Shown in pieces: positions 35,342-47,554 of a DNA stretch of 64,000 bases (position 1 is its first letter; each line of letters opens with the position of its first letter). The stretch comes from Caprella mutica (taxonomy: Eukaryota; Arthropoda; Malacostraca; Amphipoda; Caprellidae). A program made the translations under genes and the position numbers. Below the pieces are notes generated by a model that worked only from the letters and a program-made list of their open reading frames with translations, searched no databases and was not told the origin of the DNA. The stretch lies in the NCBI GenBank assembly GCA_947561585.1, contig CANNZV010000129.1, forward strand, positions 124,001-188,000, written 5' to 3'.

Positions 35342-36319
35342 TAGGGATGTGACATTGTGCATATTGCATATATGCAGTTCTCTGCATATATTTCAAGAGC
35401 ATATTATATGCACGTGTGTATATATGCTAATCGAGAAATATTCCTGTAAATGTATATTGTCTAACCTATGCCGTTTTCTTCTGGGACCCCTGCATAAAAA
35501 CGATTTTAACTTTCAACTGTGGACCCAAGTATATTTTATCTGACTAATTATTCAAATTTAAAAAGTTTGTAGGTGGAATATTGAATTTACAAATGTATTA
35601 ATAAATTTATATGACACTTGGTATATAGTAGAAATTAGTAATAATTGATAAAAAAATGAATAAATTATTTTAGAGAGTTGTACTACTCGAAAAATATCAA
35701 ACTAATTGCACGTAGGTAAATAATTTATTTAAGTAATTAAACACAAAACTGGTAAAATTTATCATTTTATGACTTAGTGTCGCTGCTTATAGCTGAGGAT
35801 CCTTTAAAGGGAACCGCTGGTCTAACAAGATGGTTTATGATTTTCAAGTCATGACAATAAAGTATTGAACGGAATGTGATATATGAATGTAGGATAGTTT
35901 AGAAGACTGAATTTGGCTGAAGGAAACATTTGCTCCTCTTGTTTCTTGTTTCCCATAACAAAAATACATTAGCAGATAATAGGAGATTCACTTTTGAAAA
36001 CCTGAAATACCATTTAGTAATAAAGTGCAATTTCACTGTTTGAAATTGACTTACTATTAAATAAATCTAAATTTAAAACATCTTTGATATACCGATTAAC
36101 TGTATTTTAAATACCGTAATTAACTTTGGGCATATGATATGCAAACTATAATGAATAATTTCTGGCATATACATAATATGCATATTTCCAATATGCATTT
36201 CGGTTCAGCATATATGCTCATTGAATTTTTGCATATTATATGCAGAAATAGGCATATATTATGCTGCATATCGCGTAAAACATTATGCATATTTTATGCT
36301 GCATATTGTCACATCCCTA
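35342..36319. mobile_element. Longer hAT-type non-autonomous element
   Basis: Inverted ends tagggatgtgacattgtgc / gcatattgtcacatcccta enclose 978 bp; 8-bp flanks ctaataag / ctaataaa match at 7 of 8. Internal sequence is filled with short ATGCATAT-type motifs, especially towards both ends. No transposase frame seen. Shares end sequence with the 180-bp MITEs. Confidence 0.75.
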
Positions 36320-36383
36320 CTAATAAAAAGGTACAGTAAAATTCCAAAAACGGAGAAAAAGTATTCCATGATGACCAGTATTA

Positions 36384-36501
36384 GGGTAAGTTACGAATTA
36401 TTGGTCAGTACTAAATCTTCGGTCATATAAGAAAAAACAATATAAAAATTATTATTATTTGACCGAATATGTCCTACTGACCGATAATTCGTAACTTACC
36501 C
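36384..36501. mobile_element. TA-flanked MITE of the GGGTAAGTT family, shortest copy
   Basis: 118 bp; gggtaagttacgaattattg at the left and the complement at the right, TA on both sides, almost no unique centre. Confidence 0.75.
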
Positions 36502-36725
36502 TATATGATTTATTCCAAAAAAATGTCGCATTTTCTGTCTATTAATTCAGATTAGAAATATTCAATGACTAACTTCAATTATTATAGTTTTTAGGTCATA
36601 TTGTCCCAGCCCTATTTATGAATGTTCAAACGTTAAATAAACTATATTCAATGATGTGCAATGAAGTAACACAAAATTGTTTTAAATAATTTAATGAGGT
36701 AATTAGATTATTGATTGTATATCAC

Positions 36726-36904
36726 TAGGGTTGTGACAATATGCTTTTAAAATCATGGATCTTAGGAATATCGTAGACGAAATGAAATACAATGGTATTG
36801 AATACTATATACCGCTGATTTAGAACGATTCAATACTCTTTATTTTTCTCCGTCTATAATATTTTCAGGATCTATTATTTTAAAAGCATATTGTCACAAC
36901 CCTA
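36726..36904. mobile_element. hAT-like MITE, copy 4
   Basis: Inverted ends tagggttgtgacaatatgc and its complement; 8-bp flanks tatatcac / catatccc agree at 6 of 8. Same internal sequence as copies 1-3. A decayed fifth copy is recognisable at about 51986-52173. Confidence 0.75.
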
Positions 36905-37149
36905 CATATCCCTATCAGTGTACAGTATTATATCCTGATCAATATATAGGTGTGCATAAAGTTCTCTCACTCAATTCTTCGTAAAACAATTTAATTGAAA
37001 TTGCAACAGTGATATGCAAAATTATAGCAATAATAAGAAACTAAATAGACATGATCTACGTTAAAAAACTTTAATGGAGAAGAGATGTCAATAGAATAAC
37101 TTGAATTGAAATTTACATATATGCGGTGAATTTAGTTGCGATGAACTTT

Positions 37150-40100
37150 CCATCCTAAGATTCTCCATCTTAGAAACATTATACCAACGTATTAAGATTC
37201 TCCATTTTAGGAAGTTTATACCTACGTATTAAGATTATCCGTTTTAGGAAGTTTATACCTACGTATTAAGATTATCCGTTTTAGGAAGTTTATACCTACG
37301 TATTAAGATTCTCAATTTTAGGAAGTTTATACCTACGTATTAAGATTCTCCGTTTTAGGAAGTTTATACATACGTATTAAGATTCTCCGTTTTAGGAAGT
37401 TTATACCTACGTATTAAGATTATCAATTTTAGGAAGTGTATACCTGCTTTTTAAGATTCTCAATTTTAGGAAGTTTATACCTACGTATTAAGATTATCAA
37501 TTTTAGGAAGTTTATACCTGCTTTTAAAGATTCTCAATTTTAGGAAGTTTATACCTACGTATTAAAATTCTCCGTTTTGGGAAGTTTATACCTACGTATT
37601 AAGATTCTCAATTTTAGTAAGTTTATACCTACGTATTAAGATTCTCCATTTCAGGAAGTTTATACCTACGTATTAGGATTCTCAATTATAGGAAGTTTAT
37701 ACCTACGTATTAAAATTCTCCGTTTTAGGAAGTTTATACCTAGGTATTAAGATTCTCTGTTTTAGGAAGTTTATACTTACGTATTAAGATTCTCCGTTTT
37801 AGGAAGTATATACCTACGTATTAAGATTCTCCGTTTTAGGAAGTTTATACCTACGTATTAAGATTCTCCGTTTTAGGAAGTTTATACCTACGTATTAAGA
37901 TTCTCAATTTTAGGAAGTTTATACCTACGTATTAAGATTCTCCGTTTTAGGAAGTTTATACCTACGTATTAAGATTCTCCGTTTTAGGAAGTTTATACCT
38001 ACGTATTAAGATTATCAATTTTAGGAAGTTTATACCTGCTTTTTAAGATTCTCAATTTTAGGAAGTTTATACCTACGTATTGAAATTCTCCGTTTTGGGA
38101 AATTTATACCTACGTATTAAGATTCTCAATTTTAGTAAGTTTATACCTACGTATTAAGATTCTCCATTTCAGGAAGTTTATACCTACGTATTAGGATTCT
38201 CAATTATAGGGAGTTTATACCTACGTATTAAAATTCTCCGTTTTAGGAAGTTTATACCTAGGTATTAAGATTCTCTGTTTTAGGAAGTTTATACTTACGT
38301 ATTAAGATTCTCTGTTTTAGGAAGTTTATACTTACGTATTAAGATTCTCCGTTTTAGGAAGTTTATACCTACGTATTAAGATTCTCCGTTTTAGGAAGTT
38401 TATACCTACGTATTAAAATTCTCCGTTTTAGGAAGTATATACCTACGTATTAACATTCTCCGTTTTAGGAAGTTTTTACCTGCGTATTAAGATTCTCAAT
38501 TTTAGGAAGTTTATACCTACGTATTAAGATTCTCAATTTTAGTAAGTTTATACCTACGTATTAAGATTCTCAATTTCAGGAAGTTTATACCTACGTATTA
38601 GGATTCTCAATTATTGGAAGTTTATACCTACGTATTAAAATTCTCCGTTTTAGGAAGTTTATACCTACGTATTAAAATTCTCCGTTTTAGGAATTTTATA
38701 CCTAGGTATTAAGATTCTCCGTTTTAGGAAGTTTATACCTACGTATTAGATTCTCAATTTTAGGAAGTTTTACCTACGTATTAAAATTCTCTGTTTTAGG
38801 AAGTTTATACCTACGAATTAATATTCTCCGTTTTAGGAAGTTTATACCTAGATTTTAAGATTCTCCGTTTTAGGAAGTTTAAACTTAGGTATTAAAATTC
38901 TCCGTTTTAGGAAGTTTATACCTACGTATTAAGAATCTCAATTTTAGGAAATTTATACCTACGTATTAAGATTCTCCGTTTTAGGAAGTTTATACCTACG
39001 TATTAAGATTCTCCGTTTTAGGAAGTTTATACATATGTTTTAAAATTCTCCGTTTTAGGAAGTTTATACCTACGTATTAAGATTCTCCGTTTTAGGAAGT
39101 TTATACCTACGTATTAAGATTCTCAATTTTAGGAAGTTTATACTTGCGCATTAAGCTTCTCCGTTTTAGGAAGTTTATACCTACGTATTAAAATTCTCCG
39201 TTTTAGGAAGTTTATACCTAGGTATTAAGATTCTCCGTTGTAGAAAGTTTATACCTACGTATTAAGATTCTCAATTTTAGGAAGTTAATACCTACGTATT
39301 GAAATTCTCCGTTTTAGTAAGTTTATACCTAGGTATTAAAATTCTCCGTTTTAGGAAGTTTATACCTACGTATTAGGATTCTCAATTTTAGGAAGTTTAT
39401 ACCTACGTATTAAGATTCTCCGTTTTAAGAAGTTTATACCTACGTATTAAAATTCTCCGTTTTAGGAAGTTTATACCTAGGTATTAAGATTCTCCGTTGT
39501 AGAAAGTTTATACCTACGTATTAAGATTCTCAATTTTAGGAAGTTAATACGTACGTATTGAAATTCTCCGTTTTAGTAAGTTTATACCTAGGTATTAAGA
39601 TTCTCCGTTTTAGGAAGTTTATACCTACGTATTAAAATTATCAATTTTAGGAAGTTTATACCTGCTTTTAAAGATTCTCAATTTTAGGAAGTTTATACCT
39701 ACGTATTAAGATTCTCAATTTTAGTAAGTTTATACCTACGTATTAAGATTCTCCATTTCAGGAAGTTTATACCTACGTATTAGGATTCTCAATTATAGGA
39801 AGTTTATACCTACGTATTAAAATTCTCCGTTTTAGGAAGTTTATACCTAGGTATTAAGATTCTCTGTTTTAGGAAGTTTATACTTACGTATTAAGATTCT
39901 CCGTTTTAGGAAGTTTATACCTACGTATTAAGATTCTCCGTTTTAGGAAGTTTATACCTACGTATTAAGATTCTCCGTTTTAGGAAGTTTATACCTACGT
40001 ATTAAGATTCTCAATTTTAGGAAGTTTATACCTACGTATTAAGATTCTCCGTTTTAGGAAGTTTATACCTACGTATTAAGATTCTCCGTTTTAGGAAGTT

Positions 40101-41589
40101 TATACCTACGTATTAAGATTATCAATTTTAGGAATTTTATACCTGCTTTTTAAGATTCTCAATTTTAGGAAGTTTATACCTACGTATTGAAATTCTCCGT
40201 TTTGGGAAATTTATACCTACGTATTAAGATTCTCAATTTTAGTAAGTTTATACCTACGTATTAAGATTCTCCATTTCAGGAAGTTTATACCTACGTATTA
40301 GGATTCTCAATTATAGGGATTTATACCTACGTATTAAGATTCTCCGTTTTAGGAAGTTTATACCTGCGTATTAAGATTCTCAATTTTAGGAAGTTTATAC
40401 CTACGTATTAAGATTCTCAATTTTAGTAAGTTTATACCTACGTATTAAGATTCTCCATTTCAGGAAGTTTATACCTACGTATTAGGATTCTCAATTATTG
40501 GAAGTTTATACCTACGTATTAAAATTCTCCGTTTTAGGAAGTTTATACCTAGGTATTAAGATTCTCTGTTTTAGGAAGTTTATACCTACGTATTAAAATT
40601 CTCCGTTTTAGGAATTTTATACCTAGGTATTAAGATTCTCCGTTTTAGGAAGGTTATACCTACGTATTAGATTCTCAATTTTAGGAAGTTTTACCTACGT
40701 ATTAAAATTCTCTGTTTTAGGAAGTTTATACCTACGAATTAATATTCTCCGTTTTAGGAAGTTTATACCTAGATTTTAAGATTCTCCGTTTTAGGAAGTT
40801 TAAACTTAGGTATTAAAATTCTCCGTTTTAGGAAGTTTATACCTACGTATTAAGAATCTCAATTTTAGGAAATTTATACCTACGTATTAAGATTCTCCGT
40901 TTTAGGAAGTTTATACCTACGTATTAAGATTCTCCGTTTTAGGAAGTTTATACATACGTTTTAAAATTCTCCGTTTTAGGAAGTTTATACCTACGGATTA
41001 AGATTCTCCGTTTTAGGAAGTTTATACCTACGTATTAAGATTCTCAATTTTAGGAAGTTTATACTTGCGCATTAAGATTCTCCGTTTTAGGAAGTTTATA
41101 CCTACGTATTAAAATTCTCCGTTTTAGGAAGTTTATACCTAGGTATTAAGATTCTCCGTTGTAGAAAGTTTATACCTACGTATTAAGATTCTCAATTTTA
41201 GGAAGTTAATACCTACGTATTGAAATTCTCCGTTTTAGTAAGTTTATACCTAGGTATTAAAATTCTCCGTTTTAGGAATTTTATACCTACGTATTAAGAT
41301 TCTCAATTTTAGGAAGTTTATACCTACGTATTAAGATTCTCCGTTTTAAGAAGTTTATACCTACGTATTAAAATTCTCCGTTTTAGGAAGTTTATACCTA
41401 GGTATTAAGATTCTCCGTTGTAGAAAGTTTATACCTACGTATTAAGATTCTCAATTTTAGGAAGTTAATACGTACGTATTGAAATTCTCCGTTTTAGTAA
41501 GTTTATACCTAGGTATTAAGATTCTCCGTTTTAGGAAGTTTATACCTACGTATTAAAATTCTCTGTTTTAGGAAGTTTAAACCTAGGTA
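37150..41589. repeat. 37-bp satellite array, main block
   Basis: About 120 tandem copies of a 37-bp unit built from ttaggaagtttatacctacg and tattaagattctccg. Two main variants differ at ctccg versus ctcaa. Rare markers (gatt ctcaattatagg; ccgttgtagaaag; cgtacgtattgaaa) recur about 1.9-2.1 kb apart, so the block contains a large internal duplication. A pogo-type element splits it from the block at 43327-43457. Confidence 0.9.
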
Positions 41590-43326
41590 GGGGAGAATCG
41601 GGTTAGTTCGTACAGCGGGTGAATCCGTACAGTGTCATAAATCAACACCTGTTATGTTATAACCCGTTGAAATTTGAGAGATCCTGTAAATTATAATAAC
41701 AATCAGTTTGAACCAAGTTTCAGCGCGTTACGGTGTAGTATGTTCCTTAGGTGAGAGGTCATATATTTTTAGCACTAAAATGTAATTTTCTCACTACTTG
41801 AGCTAAGCCATAGCAATTACATTTTACTATCTTAAAACTTTATATGGAATACAAGTTTTCACTAGGATATTCTTTACGTATGTAAACGTTAACATTTAGG
41901 TAAAACTCATTACTATCCTATCTATTCCATTTTGAAAATAAAATGGCGGTGTGGGGTGTAATCGTACAAATATGTACGGGCACATCCTCCTCTGTACGGT
42001 TTCACCCCATTATGTACTAATTCACCTCTATATTTATTTTCTTATATGCCTCGAGTATATACACTTAAAATAACGGAACAGTATTCTTCCTGTGATGTGG
42101 AACAGGCATATAACGTCTGAAAAAAATGGAACATCAGTACGCAAAGCTGCTAAATTGCCTGCGTCACCTTCCACCGAGCCATCTCTTGCTTCACCAATCA
42201 CCATCCAGCGAGCCTCACTGAGAAAAAAGTACGAGTCAAAATGACTCAAAATTTAAGTTTTCAGTTTGTCCCAAAACCGGCTCAAAAATGTGAGTCAATT
42301 TGACTCATCCTAATATTCTACTCCAAAACACGAGTCATATTGACTCCTAGTTCATAGTCAGATTGACTAAGGTAGAGTCAACCAAGAAAAAAGATTCCAA
42401 TATTTGAGTTTTGCAGCCTTTACTCAAGTGATGAGTCAGGGTGACTCGCAATTTTTTCACAGTGCTGCTTCTGCTTTACACCATCCACCGAGTCTTCTCT
42501 TATTTATCATCCACCAAGCCTTCTCTTGCTTTATCATCCGGCGAGCCTTCTACTGCCTCACCATCCACCGAGCCTTCTCCTACTTCACCATCCACCAAGC
42601 CTTCTCCTACTTCACGATCCACCAAGCCTTCTCTTGCTTCGCCATCCAGCGAGCCTTCTCCTGCTTCACCATCCTCCGAGCCACAACCAGACCCCTATAG
42701 ATTAAATGTTTAATTTTAAGGAAAATGTTCTGAAGAGATTCGGTCATCCTCAAAGGCTCTTCCTAGAAAGAGCAACAGCAGAGGCAGAAGAAGGTCAATG
42801 ATAACAACTGATACCCTAGAAAAACAATTTACTGAAAGAGAAATATATTTCAAAAAAGAAAAACTCAATTTCACCAGTGGATAAGTGTAGGCTAACGATG
42901 GAAATTGACACTATATAATCTAGTTCGGAAGACATCGGTGATGAAGCCTTTTGCAATTTTTTGTTATTTCAAACGTGCTTTATATATCAATTTTAAGGAA
43001 ACGGTATTCAAGAGTTTGGTAATTTTTCCATAAAGTATGTGAAATTCTTACGAATTTTCCTTTCCCCCACTTTTTTAGGACTGTACGGAGTGATACTCTG
43101 CTTGTACGAACTCAACCGCACTTCCGGGTGAGTTCGTACACATGATAACCTCTCATTAAAATCAATATTAAGAGAGAACCATACGGTTTTAAATAATTTA
43201 ATTTGTAGTTATAAGCAGTTGAATACCTAAAGATTGGATTGCGAGTTAGAACGAACTTGTATCCCGAATAGTTAAGATTCTATAAGCCCTGAAAGGAAAA
43301 ATGTACGGACTCACCCGGTTCTCCCC
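41590..43326 (+). mobile_element. Internally deleted pogo/Tigger-type transposon inserted in the satellite
   Basis: 1737 bp with inverted ends ggggagaatcgggttagttc / (complement) ggggagaaccgggtgagtcc, flanked by TA on both sides; removing it rejoins a normal satellite unit. Sub-terminal gtacg-containing motifs repeat at both ends. Transposase relics read on the plus strand: from 42046 MPRVYTLKITEQYSSCDVE, then frameshifted NGTSVRKAAKLP (the start of a pogo HTH_psq domain), and from about 42738 KALPRKSNSRGRRRS then TDTLEK (C-terminal part). The catalytic core is missing. The middle is a PSTEPSP-coding repeat (42470-42690) and a nested MITE. Confidence 0.8.
42216..42464. mobile_element. Nested MITE with GAGTCA-N3-TGACTC palindromes
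   Basis: 249 bp with inverted ends cactgagaaaaaagtac / (complement) cactgtgaaaaaattgc. Contains four exact gagtca-N3-tgactc palindromes at 42233, 42292, 42332 and 42433. Sits within the repeat part of the pogo-type element. Confidence 0.6.
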
Positions 43327-43457
43327 TATTAAAATTCTCCGTTTTAGGAAGTTTATACCTAGGTATTAAGATTCTCAATTTTAGGAAGTTTATACCTACG
43401 TATTAAAATTCTCTGTTTCAGGAAGTTTATATCTACGTATCAAAATTCTCCGTTTTA
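43327..43457. repeat. 37-bp satellite array, block beyond the transposon
   Basis: Three and a half units continuing the array after the pogo-type insertion; the array stops at ccgttttactggc. Confidence 0.85.
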
Positions 43458-44037
43458 CTGGCATTACTTCTTCCTGAATAGATCAAGAAATAGAATGATT
43501 GGAGAACACAAATAATTTATTACTGAAATTTTGCATCCTTGAGCATCTTAATTCTAATCAGGGATATACATATTACCAAATTTATAAAAAGATTTTCTCC
43601 AATAAAATACTTATTTAGGGTTAGTCTCTAATTAGGTTCTTTGTTAGATTACAAATATAATAAAACTATGTATTTGATGAAAATAATTCATCATAGATGT
43701 TATTCCAGTAATGTGAAAAATTGATCCATCTTTACTGAACGTCATCAGGAATCTGAAATATAGTAAACAAAAATACTTATGTTAATTGTAAGTCTTGAAA
43801 TAACATTTAACATCTATTAGTTCTTTATGCAGGTGATTTTAGAATTGTCTTACATTTTCATAATTTGAAAGAAGTTGTTTGCAATCCTTTTTCTCCACAT
43901 TGATCCACCACCTTACACTGGATTCTGCAAAATATAAAATTGATATGAGAACTAATATAATATCTACTCGTTTATATATTATTTATATCACACACTAATA
44001 AATTGTTATACTTTACAAGTAATACCTTTTCAAAACT
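43458..44037. other. Spacer between satellite and transporter gene
   Basis: AT-rich, no gene seen; it would contain the 3' untranslated region of the minus-strand transporter. Confidence 0.5.
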
Positions 44038-45333
44038 TTATTCGTCCAGGTCTTCATCAAATTCTGCTAAAGTTGAGTACAGAATGTTATTCGAGGTTGC
44101 TATCTTGGTCCTTCCCATAGATTTTTTATAAATCTTGAATAACACCTCAAAAGAAATCACCAAAACATTGGTACTTCCTATTATCAATGATGATGTTGCA
44201 AACCCATATGCATCCACAAGAGGACCTGTCAAAGATGGACCGACGAAAGCCCCGAAGGCAAGAGAAGACGACCATAATCCAGATACCTGACTAGATGTGG
44301 AAATATTCTCTGGAAAACCTAATTCCACGGCGTCCTTTTGAATTCCGGTAACAGTGGACATCAGTAGAGCACCTTGACCTATTCCTTGAATAACCAAAGA
44401 TGTGCATATTAGTAAAACTGATGATTTTAGAGGTAAAAAAGGAGCTGGTCCGATCAATACGAACGAAATGATCATTAATGTCGCTCCTATCACAATGACA
44501 GCTCTGTGATGTAATCCTATGGTGGCGAACTTTCCCCATACGGGCGTTGATATTGCATACGAAATTCCCAAAGCAAAAAATATCATTCCGACGTGAAAAG
44601 GAGTTATTCCAAACTGTCTTAAATGAGGTTCTAAAGATACTTCGAGAAACCCTAAGTTGATTGCTGATATGAATATTGCGAACATTGAGAGACCTATTTC
44701 TGGATTCTTCATAAAATCCAGTATGCTATATTCTGAGGTGAATTTTTGAACTTCACTCGAAGGTAAAGTAAACATAGCGGAAATACCTGATAGAAGTAAT
44801 CCGCAACCAATAATAACAAAAGGAGTCGTGTATCCCCCAAAATGGTACAACATACCGCCTATGAAAGGACCGATTGCTGTACCTACCCCGAAGAAGGTTT
44901 CAAGTATGGATAGCACAGAATCTAAACAGTCTGAAAACTCTCTAGTTGCAAACCCTATTGAAGTAGTGAAGAAAGCTGATTCTCCAAGTCCTTCTAATAT
45001 TCTAATTAAAAATGATGCAATTATAAAACCGATCTTGTTATCTATATAAATTAATGATCCAAAAGTAATACAAGCTATTCCTGATATAAATATGCCTGAT
45101 GTCATCAGCAGTTTTGGTCCAATCTGCTTAACATAGTTTCCGAAGATGGGAGACGTGAGGAAGATGACTAAGTTGAACACCCCGAAAATCATTCCGTAAA
45201 CACTCGCAGAAACTCCTTTAGATGATGCAACATGCGGGTAGAATGGCGCTTGTATGGATATCGAAATGCCGCTGAAGAGATTCACCGCTGCTATTGATAC
45301 GAATATCTTTTTCTGTCTCCTAGTTAACGCCAT
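44038..45333 (-). CDS. MFS transporter, SLC18B1-like, intronless CDS
   Basis: Predicted 431-residue multi-pass membrane protein of the major facilitator superfamily. It resembles SLC18B1, whose mammalian member transports polyamines into vesicles; substrate here is inferred only. About 12 hydrophobic helices are readable. The loop after helix 2 has SPIFGNYVKQIGPK, a variant of MFS motif A. Family-like stretches are SILETFFGVGTAIGPFIGG and GMLYHFGGYTTPF, then VGMIFFALGISYAISTPVWG after the central loop. The tail is acidic (EFDEDLDE). I start at the ATG 45333 (MALTRRQKK); upstream codons in frame do not provide a better ATG. The CDS is uninterrupted, unlike its intron-rich neighbours, so a retrogene origin is possible. 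It lies between the satellite and the sulfotransferase gene. Confidence 0.85.
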   Translation of the reverse strand: MALTRRQKKIFVSIAAVNLFSGISISIQAPFYPHVASSKGVSASVYGMIFGVFNLVIFLTSPIFGNYVKQIGPKLLMTSGIFISGIACITFGSLIYIDNKIGFIIASFLIRILEGLGESAFFTTSIGFATREFSDCLDSVLSILETFFGVGTAIGPFIGGMLYHFGGYTTPFVIIGCGLLLSGISAMFTLPSSEVQKFTSEYSILDFMKNPEIGLSMFAIFISAINLGFLEVSLEPHLRQFGITPFHVGMIFFALGISYAISTPVWGKFATIGLHHRAVIVIGATLMIISFVLIGPAPFLPLKSSVLLICTSLVIQGIGQGALLMSTVTGIQKDAVELGFPENISTSSQVSGLWSSSLAFGAFVGPSLTGPLVDAYGFATSSLIIGSTNVLVISFEVLFKIYKKSMGRTKIATSNNILYSTLAEFDEDLDE

Positions 45334-46310
45334 TGCAATCAATTATTCAACCACTGAATATATTCTACACTTCACAACTAGTAAATTTTCCCTGCGCCTT
45401 TTTTCTAGGCTACCTAGTACTGTACCGATTAATATTACACTGAGTTATCACTACAGATGTTCGTTCTCAGCAATGAAAGATAAAATTATTGAATAACATA
45501 GAGTCATAGACTATTATCTTTCCTTATCTAATTAGTTGAAAACATTGAAATTGCAAGTCACGATCATACACGTGGAAAAGGTTATCGCATGTGATATTGC
45601 AGTTCTTCACTAAAATAAATTTAATTGCAAAGTACCTATCATGATACAAACTTAAATTTATTGCAATATTTGATATTTGTTTACCGCTTAAGCTAAATGT
45701 TGCACAAAAATTTGATTTTGAAAAAAAATAGTAAAAATTGGAACTGAGTTTCTCTGTTTTAGAAAAATTATATTGAAATTTTAGTTGTATTTATTCTATG
45801 GAAATTTTCTCAATCAAAATAAATATAGAAATAGATTTATTTCAGCCTGTACGATAGCAGAAACATTCCTAGGTACCATTTTCTAAGATGGTGCATTCAC
45901 GTTTTGATATCTGTTTTGGAACAGTAAAAGAATATATCTTAAATTTTAAGTATTTTCACAATTGACAAAGATGTATCAGTCAGAAATGATAAAAAATTTA
46001 TATGACCAAATTCACCATAGATGCCGTAAGCAAACTATATATAAAAAAAATAGAGTAACAAAGCAAAATATGAAATGATATTTACCAATTTTTTGTCAAA
46101 TTTCACAATTATCTAAATTTAAACAAAATTTCAGTATTTTCAGTGTTCCATTAAATGTCCCAGGTTCTAGAGAACGGGTGATCTTAGTTAGTAATTATAA
46201 GGGGTATTCTGAATACTAGTATTTCCTGGTGGTTTTCCTAAATAATATAACTTTGAAGTGTTCCTTAACTGTTTCAAAATTGAAAAAAACCATTAGTTTA
46301 TTATTAGTAA
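45334..46310. other. Upstream region of the transporter gene
   Basis: AT-rich. No coding region or clear repeat seen. The promoter and 5' leader of the minus-strand transporter should lie here, but no distinctive element can be named. Confidence 0.45.
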
Positions 46311-46314
46311 TTGG

Positions 46315-46640
46315 ATGTTAATATCAAAAAAGTATTCTACAGCTTATTACCTAGTAGGTTCTACCAAACTAACTACTGACTGTATGAGACTATTTGTAAT
46401 TAACTATTTAAAGAAGATCTGCTTCTTCTGCTTAAAAAAAATTGTATGGGAGGTATTCCACACCTTATTATCTAGTAGGCACTATCAAACTAACAGCTGA
46501 TTGGATGAGAGGTATTCCACACCTTATTATCTAGTAGGCACTATCAAACTAACAGCTGCTTGTATCAGAGGTATTCCACACCTCATTACCTAGTATGCTC
46601 TACCAAACTAACAGCTGATTGGATGAGAGGTATGTCTATC
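46315..46640. repeat. Minisatellite, about 59-bp unit
   Basis: Four to five copies of a unit with ggtattccacaccttattat and caaactaacagctgattgga. Confidence 0.7.
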
Positions 46641-46754
46641 TCAAGTCTTTACCAAGTATTAAATCTCATTCTCATCCCATGTCTGTCTCACGTGGAATTT
46701 GCCACGAAAGATATCTCACGTCTGTTCCATGCGGAATATCTTTATTGTCCACTA

Positions 46755-47115
46755 TAGGTAACTTGGTAGGAATTGATAATCACTTGGGTAACTAGATAGT
46801 AGATAGGTATAGATAAACACTCTCTGGTAACTAGGTAGCTATTGATGAACACTGACGCAACTAGGTAGGTATTGATGAATACTGGTAGGTAACTAGGTAG
46901 GTATTGACCGTATTTGATAAACACAAATAAGTATCTATAAATATATAGTCAGATAATGATACACTGATAGGTAACTAGGTAGCTATTGATGAACTCAAAT
47001 AGGTATCTAGGTAGGTATTGATAAACACTAGTAGCTAACTAGGTTGACATTGATATACACTAATAAGTAACTAGATAGGAATTGATGAGAACTGGAGTAA
47101 CTAGGTATATATCGA
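46755..47115. repeat. Irregular taggtaactaggtaggtattgat repeat, block 1
   Basis: About ten units of roughly 32-36 bp containing aactaggtaggtattgat with variable ends. The same repeat resumes at 47555, so the 440 bp between may be an insertion. Confidence 0.65.
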
Positions 47116-47554
47116 TTTCTAACTCAGGTGAAAAGAAACTTTTAAGAAATTCAGTGATGTAATAAGTAGCCCGAAAGGCAAATAACACAAAATAATTCAG
47201 TGTAAAAAATAACACTCATAAATGCACAAATTAATGTTTAACTCAAAATCTCAAATAAAAAACAGAAATCAATAACTGAAATATGGATCATATAATTAAA
47301 GGTGAATAAACATAATATAAATAAACTTACAGCTTATAGCAGAACCGAAGGAAATTGCTAAAAAATATGACGCAATTATAAATCATATGTAGCAACAAAA
47401 TATAATGACGAAACGGAATACACAGCCGTTCAGTTGCAAACGGCCGATTTAAACTCGAAATCATATGAGAGGTGCATTCTCTATACTACTGAACATGGAT
47501 CAACATATATTAGCTAACAAAATACAATCAACAAAACAAAATAGCTGTTCCAGC

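Larger units (their letters stand above)
33057..37149. other. Fas3 3' flank and spacer before the satellite
   Basis: No coding region seen. Holds a cluster of gtatcagtgatac palindromes at 33288-33405, the 31-bp minisatellite, a possible poly(A) signal near 34448, one dispersed repeat and three MITEs listed separately. The remainder is AT-rich. Confidence 0.6.

Noticed and set aside
42404..42713. PSTEPSP-coding frames as a host gene
   Set aside because: They lie within a TA-flanked transposon between transposase relics and come from a short repeat interrupted by a MITE.
44291..44539. Second minus-strand frame inside the transporter gene
   Set aside because: Shadow frame of the SLC18B1-like CDS.
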